Positions 1 to 5,103 of a stretch of 5,103 bases of DNA are shown one piece after another. The DNA is from an uncultured Lutibacter sp. (GTDB lineage Bacteria; Bacteroidota; Bacteroidia; Flavobacteriales; Flavobacteriaceae), in NCBI GenBank assembly GCA_913061425.1, contig CAJXUO010000127.1, forward strand, positions 1 through 5,103, given 5' to 3'. A program made the translations under genes and the position numbers. The notes under the pieces are model-generated. The model saw only the letters and a list, made by a program, of their open reading frames with translations. It had not been told where the DNA came from and searched no databases. Numbering within the stretch: the stretch's first letter is position 1; each line of letters begins with the position of its first letter.

Positions 1-1454
1 TGTGGTGGTGGAAATGCACTGATTAGGTTTAGTGGTGCTCCCCAAAGTCCAGGAATCATATACACTGTAAATGATAATACAATTAAACCTAAACTTAATC
101 TTCCAACAGAAATATGTGTTATTGGCGAATCGTGAGGTAATTGTATTTTTCCGAAAAGGTAGAATGCTAAAGCCCCAAAAATGGTGATCCAAATAGCAAT
201 AAACACTTCGCGTTCTAAAAGATGTAAGTCTAAGACTAAATCGGCATTTGAAAGGAATTTGAATGCTAATGCTAATTCTAGAAATCCTAAAACAACTTTT
301 ACTGTATTTAACCATCCACCAGATTTTGGCAATGAGTTTAACCATCCTGGAAAAGCAGCAAAAAGTGCAAAAGGCAATGCTATTGCCAATGAAAATCCAA
401 ACATGCTAATTATAGGTGCAATTCCGCCTTGTGCTGCAGCGGCAACTAAGGCTGTACCAACAATTGGTCCTGTACAAGAAAAGGAAACAATTGCTAAGGC
501 TAGTGCCATAAAAAATATCCCAACCATTCCGCCACGATCAGCTTGTTTGTCAACTTTAGTTCCCCAAGAACTTGGTAGAACAATTTCAAAAGCACCTAAA
601 AATGAGACTGCAAAAACGATTAATAAAATAAAGAATATAAGATTGAACCAGACATTTGTTGAGAGTGCATTTAGAGCCGCAGGACCAAAAATTTTGGTTA
701 CAACAATACCTAATAAAACATATAAAACGATAATTGATAGTCCGTAAATAACGGCATTTCTAATTCCTACTGCTTTATTTTTACTTTGTTTGGTAAAAAA
801 ACTTACCGTCATTGGAATCATTGGAAACACACAAGGTGTTAGTAATGCTGCGAAACCTGCAAAGAAACTAAGTATAAAAAGAGTCCATAATCCTTTTTTA
901 GAAGAATTATCTTTCTTTTTTGGCGTTACTTCACTTACCTCACTTTTTTTTTCTTGTGTTAGTTCTTCTATTTCCGCTTCAGTAGCAATGACTCCAGCCA
1001 TTCCTTGAAGTGAAAAATTAATATCTTTAAATGTAGGAGGAGTACATTGACTATCATCACAAGCCATAAACTCAATTTCTCCTTTTATAGTTATTTTCTC
1101 GTTAGTTAGAAGTCGAACACGTTGCTTAAATGTGGTCGTATTTTCAAAATACTTGATTTCCATATTAAAGGTTTTGTCAAAAGAAGTATGTCCTTTTTCT
1201 TCAATAGGAAGTCCAATTAATTGATATGTATTTACTGAATCTTTTAAATATATAGTAGTTGCTATTGGCCCATCTTCTGGTACGTTTTGAGAATACAAAT
1301 GCCAACCTTCTTCAATACTAGCCTTTATAACTAAATTAAAATCAGTATCTGAAATTTCCTCAACAGATGTTGAATATTTTACTGGATCCAGTATCTGAGC
1401 TTTTGCAAAAGAAACAAGAAAAATAAAGATGAATAAACTAACTAATTTTTTCAT
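1..1454 (-). CDS. dsbD: Thiol:disulfide interchange protein DsbD, 3' end cut by window edge
   Basis: The ATG at 1454-1452 opens a frame that reads without a stop for 484 codons to the left edge. DsbD passes electrons from cytoplasmic thioredoxin through the inner membrane to periplasmic thiol proteins. Residues 1-19 form a signal peptide (MKK start, hydrophobic core, AKA before Gln20). Residues about 20-150 resemble the periplasmic DsbD alpha domain, with a Cys pair at 132 and 137 (CDDSQC followed by TPP). A Lys/Glu/Ser-rich linker spans about 165-188. About eight hydrophobic segments then run from 190 to 472. The first contains LTPCVFP (Cys208) and the fourth contains FSCTGP (Cys327), the two membrane cysteines expected of the family. 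The C-terminal thioredoxin-like domain is not visible; family members run roughly 150-200 residues further, so this is a window cut and not evidence of truncation. The start is coupled to tilS through TAATG. Family assignment is strong; the missing CxxC domain is assumed. Confidence 0.93.
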   Translation of the reverse strand, partial: MKKLVSLFIFIFLVSFAKAQILDPVKYSTSVEEISDTDFNLVIKASIEEGWHLYSQNVPEDGPIATTIYLKDSVNTYQLIGLPIEEKGHTSFDKTFNMEIKYFENTTTFKQRVRLLTNEKITIKGEIEFMACDDSQCTPPTFKDINFSLQGMAGVIATEAEIEELTQEKKSEVSEVTPKKKDNSSKKGLWTLFILSFFAGFAALLTPCVFPMIPMTVSFFTKQSKNKAVGIRNAVIYGLSIIVLYVLLGIVVTKIFGPAALNALSTNVWFNLIFFILLIVFAVSFLGAFEIVLPSSWGTKVDKQADRGGMVGIFFMALALAIVSFSCTGPIVGTALVAAAAQGGIAPIISMFGFSLAIALPFALFAAFPGWLNSLPKSGGWLNTVKVVLGFLELALAFKFLSNADLVLDLHLLEREVFIAIWITIFGALAFYLFGKIQLPHDSPITHISVGRLSLGLIVLSFTVYMIPGLWGAPLNLISAFPPP

Positions 1455-1456
1455 TA
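1452..1456 (-). promoter_or_regulatory. TAATG stop-start junction between tilS and dsbD
   Basis: The minus strand reads TAATG: the tilS stop TAA (1456-1454) shares its last A with the dsbD ATG (1454-1452). This arrangement commonly gives translational coupling by re-initiation, so dsbD output probably depends on tilS translation. No TAnnTTTG element is seen in the roughly 50 bp upstream, which supports co-transcription. The overlap is read directly from the sequence; the coupling is inferred. Confidence 0.7.
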
Positions 1457-2770
1457 TTGAATTGTTATTTTTAGGGTTTTGGTTGTGCTTTCTGTAATTT
1501 TAAATCGATTATCAAGGCGTTTTCCAACAATCCAAATAACCTCATTATTTGCATTGCAAAGTAACCAAGTTTTTTCTTTTTCCAAAATTGATATTTTCTC
1601 ATCTTTAAAAAACTTACTTAACTTTTTTTTGCCTTGCATTCCCAAGGGATAAAAGTAGTCTCCATTTTGCCATTTTCTTACAGTTAATGGAAATTTTAAC
1701 AAATTTTTATCAATATAAACTGATTTTTCAGTTTCAGATAATTGCTTAGTTTCCTCTATTGTTTCAAAAGTTAGGTGTAAATCTGAATTTTCTAAGGCAG
1801 TTAAATTTTCAGTTAGTTGATATTGCTCAGCGTTATTTGTTTCTATTTTTGATAGTAATAAATGAGTTCTGTCTTTAACTAACCTATGCGTCTTACTTAT
1901 AACTTGTTTGCCGCTTTGAGCATTTATTAATTCGCTTAAGTCTTCCCACTCTGTGAAGCCGTACTTTTTTAAAATTTCAAACAAATAGGCTTTTGGGCTT
2001 GATAGTTCTTTGATTTTTTCGATATCAAATTGATGAATTTTTCCATCAAAATTCTCAATTGAAAATTTGACATCTTCAATTTTATCATCAATAATCTGTT
2101 TGCTTTTATTTAAATTCTCCAATGTTTTATCAAACGTACTCATCAAACTTGGATTCAATTCTTTTAATACAGGAATTACTTGATGTCTTATTTTATTTCT
2201 AAAGTATTTTGTAGAAGCATTACTTTTATCTTCTCGCCATTCAATATTATTTTCGATGGCATATTTGTGTATTTCTTCACGTGTAACATTCAGAAGAGGT
2301 CTAATAATTTTTCCGTTTATAGTCGGAATTCCTGTTAAGCCTTCTAAGCCTGTACCTCTTGTTAAATTGATTAAAAACGTTTCTAACACATCCTCTTTTT
2401 GATGTGCAGTTAATATATAGTCAAAATTGTTTTCTAATTGAATTTTATCAAACCAATTATATCTAAGTTCTCTAGCAGCCATTTGAATAGATGACTTGTT
2501 TTTTTTGGCATAAGTTTCAGTACTAAAAGAGGTGGAAAAATGCTGAATATTTAATTTTGAAGCAAGATTTTCAACAAATGTTTCATCTAAATCGCTTTCG
2601 TTTTTACGAAGTTTAAAATTACAATGCGCTAAAGAAATATCATATTTTAAGGTATGTAATAAGTGAGTAAGAGCAACACTATCAATTCCGCCAGAAATAG
2701 CGATTAATAATCTTTTATCTTTTATAAAAGAGAAGTTGTGGTCTATATGTTCTTGAAATTTTTGAAGCAA
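1454..2770 (-). CDS. tilS: tRNA(Ile)-lysidine synthetase TilS
   Basis: TilS is a cytoplasmic enzyme that uses ATP and lysine to convert C34 of the CAU-anticodon tRNA(Ile) to lysidine, so that it reads AUA and is charged with isoleucine. From the TTG start at 2770 the protein has 438 residues, normal for the family. Residues 26-31 are the PP-loop SGGIDS that binds ATP. Residues 121-131 are TAHQKEDVLET, the counterpart of the usual HHxDDxxET motif, followed by RGTGLEGLTGIP. RPLL then TREEI follows near 157-166, and the conserved RNKIRH lies at 191-196. The C-terminal TilS domain includes VRKWQNGDYFYPLG at 364-377 and KKLSKFFKD at 382-390. The frame stays open up to an ATG at 2848, which would add 26 residues and overlap pabB by 49 bp. 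I prefer TTG because it gives MLQKFQEHI, which I recall as typical of flavobacterial TilS N-termini, and avoids the overlap. The stop overlaps the dsbD start by one base. Function is secure; the start is not. Confidence 0.94.
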   Translation of the reverse strand: MLQKFQEHIDHNFSFIKDKRLLIAISGGIDSVALTHLLHTLKYDISLAHCNFKLRKNESDLDETFVENLASKLNIQHFSTSFSTETYAKKNKSSIQMAARELRYNWFDKIQLENNFDYILTAHQKEDVLETFLINLTRGTGLEGLTGIPTINGKIIRPLLNVTREEIHKYAIENNIEWREDKSNASTKYFRNKIRHQVIPVLKELNPSLMSTFDKTLENLNKSKQIIDDKIEDVKFSIENFDGKIHQFDIEKIKELSSPKAYLFEILKKYGFTEWEDLSELINAQSGKQVISKTHRLVKDRTHLLLSKIETNNAEQYQLTENLTALENSDLHLTFETIEETKQLSETEKSVYIDKNLLKFPLTVRKWQNGDYFYPLGMQGKKKLSKFFKDEKISILEKEKTWLLCNANNEVIWIVGKRLDNRFKITESTTKTLKITIQ

Positions 2771-2787
2771 ATAATTGATTTTGAAAG

Positions 2788-2816
2788 CAAAGATACTAAT
2801 TAGGAATTCAATAAAA
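2788..2816 (-). promoter_or_regulatory. Candidate promoter at the pabB/tilS boundary
   Basis: On the minus strand TATCTTTG (2795-2788) matches TAnnTTTG exactly. A TTTT (2816-2813) lies 17 bp upstream, an imperfect match to the -33 TTTG box. The element lies immediately after the pabB stop codon and would start transcription near 2781-2783, about 12 bases before the TTG proposed as the tilS start. If it is active, tilS-dsbD could be expressed independently of pabB, and the ATG at 2848 could not be used on that transcript. In AT-rich DNA an octamer with two free positions can occur by chance. Confidence 0.35.
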
Positions 2817-4116
2817 CTTCTCGCATTGCTTTCGCTTTTAGCAAACACTCTTCATATTCTTTTTCTGGAACTGATTTTGCTGTTATTGCGCCACCAACTG
2901 AATAGGAAATGTACCTTTCAGTTTCATTATATAATATACTTCTTATGATTACATTAAAATCAAAATCTCCAGTAGGAGAGAAGTATCCAACAGCACCAGA
3001 ATAAAGCCCTCGTTTTGTTTCTTCAAGTTCTTCAATAATTTGCATTGCAGCTATTTTTGGCGCTCCAGTCATACTTCCCATTGGAAACAAACTTTTGATA
3101 ATATCTATAGAGTTCGTTTCGGTTTCCACTTTAGATTCAATAGTAGAAATTAATTGATGTACTTGCTCGAAAGTGTAAACTTTGCATAATTCAGTAACCT
3201 TTACACTGTCTTTATTAGCGGTTTTTGAAAGATCATTTCTGACCAAATCGACAATCATAATATTTTCTGCACGTTCCTTACTATCATTTTCTAATTGAAA
3301 AACAAAATCTTTGTCTTCTGATGAGTTTTCGCCTCGTTTTATAGTTCCTTTTATAGGTTGAGAAATAACAGTATTTCCAGTTCTCTTTATAAAGCGTTCT
3401 GGTGATGCTGAAAGTAGGAACTTATCATCTGCTTTTAAAAAAGTTGCAAATGGAGGTGAAGATATTTTATTCAGGTTTTGATATACTTTTATAGGATCAA
3501 TAGTGCTATTTTCAGCAAAAAACTCCTGACAAAAACTCACTTCATATATATTACCTCTTAAAATGTGCGCTAACACTTTATTTATTTTAGAATAATAGTC
3601 GTCTTTATGAATTCGTAATTTTATTTTTATGTCACTTGAATTAGAATTTTTACTTGAGAGTTTATAGTTTTTAATTTCTAATAAATCACTTTCAATTTCT
3701 GATTCAAATTGCAATAAGTATCTAACTTCTAAAATATTTCCTTTAATAAAAAACATTTTTTTTGGTTGAAAAAAGAATACATCTGGAAATTTTAATCCGT
3801 CAAAATTATTTGAATTCAATTTTTCAATATCATTTTTTAAATCATATCCAAGATATCCAAAAATATAATCCTTTGTCTTTTTTTGAAATTCTTTAAGTTT
3901 TGAAAATGAATTGGTATAATCAGATGATATTTCGGAAAATGAATCTACTGCTAAAACAGCATCAAAATCTGATTGAATTGGGTTCGCGTTTAAGTTATTT
4001 TTAGTATTAGAATCTAACCAAACAACTTTTTTATACTCTTGTGACCACGCTAATAAGTTGATTTTAAATTCATCAATAGTGTCGATAGAAAAAATGGTAT
4101 TAGTTCTTTTAGTCAT
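2800..4116 (-). CDS. pabB: Aminodeoxychorismate synthase component I (PabB)
   Basis: This 438-residue protein belongs to the chorismate-binding family shared by PabB, TrpE and isochorismate synthases. PabB combines chorismate with ammonia, normally supplied by the amidotransferase PabA, to make 4-amino-4-deoxychorismate, the precursor of p-aminobenzoate and folate. The N-terminal third (about 1-165) is weakly conserved, with FGYLGYDLKND at 86-96. The catalytic domain covers about 170-436: RGNIYEVSFCQ at 187-197, SASPERF at 236-242, QPIKGTIKRG at 253-262, AENIMIVDLVRNDL at 283-296 (last residue approximate), PMGSMTGAPK at 345-354, and YSGAVGYFSPTGDFDF at 372-387. Lys256 in PIKGT is the residue that marks PabB; TrpE proteins have Ala there (PIAGT). 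No pabA or pabC is adjacent in the window, so the partner must be encoded elsewhere. The ATG at 4116 follows a 112-bp gap and sits just after a candidate promoter. TrpE or another family member is less likely given the Lys. Confidence 0.92.
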   Translation of the reverse strand: MTKRTNTIFSIDTIDEFKINLLAWSQEYKKVVWLDSNTKNNLNANPIQSDFDAVLAVDSFSEISSDYTNSFSKLKEFQKKTKDYIFGYLGYDLKNDIEKLNSNNFDGLKFPDVFFFQPKKMFFIKGNILEVRYLLQFESEIESDLLEIKNYKLSSKNSNSSDIKIKLRIHKDDYYSKINKVLAHILRGNIYEVSFCQEFFAENSTIDPIKVYQNLNKISSPPFATFLKADDKFLLSASPERFIKRTGNTVISQPIKGTIKRGENSSEDKDFVFQLENDSKERAENIMIVDLVRNDLSKTANKDSVKVTELCKVYTFEQVHQLISTIESKVETETNSIDIIKSLFPMGSMTGAPKIAAMQIIEELEETKRGLYSGAVGYFSPTGDFDFNVIIRSILYNETERYISYSVGGAITAKSVPEKEYEECLLKAKAMREVLLNS

Positions 4117-4121
4117 GTGTA

Positions 4122-4129
4122 CAAAAATA
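4122..4129 (-). promoter_or_regulatory. Candidate -7 element for the pabB operon
   Basis: On the minus strand this reads TATTTTTG, matching the Bacteroidota -7 consensus TAnnTTTG. It ends five bases before the pabB ATG, so transcription from it would give an almost leaderless mRNA. No good TTTG -33 box is visible at the usual 17-23 bp spacing; that stretch is A-rich with only CTGCAAA. The position in the gap after a terminator favours a promoter here, but the exact element is uncertain. An offset TAAGATTTG just upstream has three spacer bases instead of two. Confidence 0.35.
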
Positions 4130-4164
4130 CAAATCTTATTTTTTTGATTTGCAGCATTTTTTGA

Positions 4165-4200
4165 ATTAAAAAAGCATCCAATATTTATATTGGATGCTTT
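4165..4200 (-). terminator. Intrinsic terminator downstream of lpdA
   Basis: A perfect 14-bp inverted repeat (arms 4171-4184 and 4187-4200) is separated by two bases, so the real loop is probably 4 or more bases with a slightly shorter stem. The core pairs GCATCC with GGATGC. Read on the minus strand, the last stem bases and the following bases make a run of six T (4173-4168) before AATTCAA. The hairpin begins 28 bp after the lpdA stop and ends before the pabB start, so it should end lpdA transcription and separate it from pabB. On the plus strand the T-run is interrupted and about 8 bases away, and no plus-strand gene feeds it, so I assign it to the minus strand only. Confidence 0.85.
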
Positions 4201-4228
4201 AGATACTATTTTTTAAAGCTTTTATTTT

Positions 4229-5103
4229 TTAACTATGAATTGCTCTTCCTGCAACAGCAAGACACGCTTCTTTAATTGCTTCAGTATAGGTTGGGTGCGC
4301 ATGAGAACTTCTAGCGATGTCTTCAGCAGACGCTCTAAATTCCATTGCTATTACTGCTTCAGCAATCATATCTGCAGCGCGGGCGCCTATAATATGGACA
4401 CCTAATATTTCGTCAGTCTCAGAATCAGCCAATACTTTTACCTGTCCATCAATGTCCATACTCGCACGAGCGCGACCCAAAGCACGCATTGGGAAACTTC
4501 CAGATTTGTAATTCACTCCTGCTTCTTTCAATTGCTCTTCTGTTTTCCCTACAGAAGCAACTTCTGGCCAAGTATATACAACGCCAGGAATAAGATTGTA
4601 ATCAATATGCGGTTTTTGTCCTGCTATAATTTCTGCAACCATTGAACCTTCTTCTTCTGCTTTATGTGCAAGCATTGCGCCTTTCACTACATCGCCAATT
4701 GCATAGATATTAGGGATATTGGTTTGTAAATGAGAATTTGTTTCTACTTGTCCTCTTTCAGTAACTTTTACGCCAACATTTTCTAACCCTAATTTATCCG
4801 TATAAGGACGTCTTCCTACAGAAACCAAACAGTAGTCACCAGAGAATTCAATGGGATTTCCTTTTTTATCATCTACTGAAACGGTTACGGTGTCACCATT
4901 TGTCGAAACATCGGTTACTTTATGACCTGTATAAAATTTTATTCCTTGCTTTTTTAGAGATTTTTGTAATTCTTTAGAAAGCATGCTATCCATTGTTGGG
5001 ATAATCTTCGGCATGTATTCAATTACTGATACTTGCGAACCTAATCTACTATATACTTGTCCAAGTTCAAGTCCTATAACTCCTCCACCTATAACTATAA
5101 GAT
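4229..5103 (-). CDS. lpdA: Dihydrolipoyl dehydrogenase (E3), C-terminal part, 5' end cut by window edge
   Basis: E3 is the FAD flavoprotein that reoxidises dihydrolipoamide with NAD+ in the pyruvate and 2-oxoglutarate dehydrogenase complexes and the glycine cleavage system. The frame runs open from the right edge, giving 290 complete visible codons. The ATG at 5014 is internal and not the start. Visible residues 4-12 are IGGGVIGLE, the NAD-binding Rossmann motif, ending with Glu28 after the second strand, as in NAD-preferring enzymes. VGRRP is at 95-99. YAIGDVV at 133-139 is the second FAD-contacting motif. The dimerisation domain follows, ending in HAHPTYTEA, where His269 and Glu274 correspond to the catalytic His-Glu pair. 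The N-terminal FAD domain with the redox-active CxxxxC lies outside the window, roughly 170-180 residues. Other disulfide reductases (glutathione or mercuric reductase) are less likely because the whole C-terminal half reads as E3. Base use here is less AT-rich than in pabB and tilS, fitting a highly expressed housekeeping gene. Confidence 0.94.
   Translation of the reverse strand, partial: LIVIGGGVIGLELGQVYSRLGSQVSVIEYMPKIIPTMDSMLSKELQKSLKKQGIKFYTGHKVTDVSTNGDTVTVSVDDKKGNPIEFSGDYCLVSVGRRPYTDKLGLENVGVKVTERGQVETNSHLQTNIPNIYAIGDVVKGAMLAHKAEEEGSMVAEIIAGQKPHIDYNLIPGVVYTWPEVASVGKTEEQLKEAGVNYKSGSFPMRALGRARASMDIDGQVKVLADSETDEILGVHIIGARAADMIAEAVIAMEFRASAEDIARSSHAHPTYTEAIKEACLAVAGRAIHS

Noticed and set aside
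307..347. 11-base direct repeat (TTTAACCATCC) 30 bp apart
   Set aside because: It encodes two GWLN motifs within dsbD, and the repeated protein motif looks like part of the family sequence, not a mobile or regulatory repeat.
181..747. Open reading frame of 188 codons on the plus strand
   Set aside because: It is antisense to the membrane domain of dsbD, which shows clear family motifs. The product has no recognisable domain, and its composition reflects reversed dsbD codons.
790..1008. Open reading frame of 72 codons on the plus strand
   Set aside because: Antisense to the dsbD linker and first membrane segment; no recognisable features.
4117..4228. Possible small gene, riboswitch or RNA in the intergenic gap
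   Set aside because: Apart from the terminator hairpin and an A/T-rich promoter-like stretch, I see no ORF, tRNA-like fold or conserved aptamer sequence.
4317..4511. Open reading frame of 64 codons on the plus strand
   Set aside because: Antisense to conserved lpdA sequence; a shadow of its codon use.
5012..5014. ATG as a start for lpdA
   Set aside because: The frame continues upstream without a stop to the window edge and encodes the GGGVIGLE NAD-binding motif, so this Met is internal.

Overview
The window looks like an ordinary chromosomal stretch from a member of Bacteroidota, most likely Flavobacteriaceae. The DNA is AT-rich and the proteins are rich in Lys, Asn and Ile. No clear Shine-Dalgarno sequences precede the starts, and TAnnTTTG-type promoter elements appear upstream of genes. 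The DsbD, TilS and PabB sequences all read like flavobacterial family members. This taxonomic call comes from family resemblance only.

All four genes lie on the minus strand, so the order of transcription runs from high to low coordinates. First comes the C-terminal part of lpdA (dihydrolipoyl dehydrogenase, E3), which enters from the right edge and ends at 4229. A strong intrinsic terminator (about 4165-4200) follows, inside a 112-bp gap that also holds the likely promoter of the next unit. Then come pabB (2800-4116, aminodeoxychorismate synthase component I), tilS (1454 to about 2770, tRNA(Ile) lysidine synthetase) and dsbD (1454 to the left edge, membrane thiol:disulfide interchange protein). 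The dsbD C-terminal thioredoxin domain is expected beyond position 1.

pabB, tilS and dsbD are packed as one probable operon. pabB and tilS are separated by only 29 bp if tilS starts at a TTG codon, or overlap by 49 bp if it starts at the upstream ATG. tilS and dsbD share a base in a TAATG stop-start junction. The three products have different jobs: making the p-aminobenzoate precursor of folate, decoding AUA codons, and carrying reductant across the membrane. Close packing therefore suggests shared expression rather than one pathway. lpdA belongs to central carbon metabolism and is insulated by the terminator.

I found no mobile element, CRISPR array, tRNA, rRNA, riboswitch or defence system, and nothing that supports a previously undescribed system. 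The points worth a second look are modest: the tilS start codon, a candidate promoter at the pabB/tilS boundary, the TAATG coupling, and a variant TilS active-site motif.
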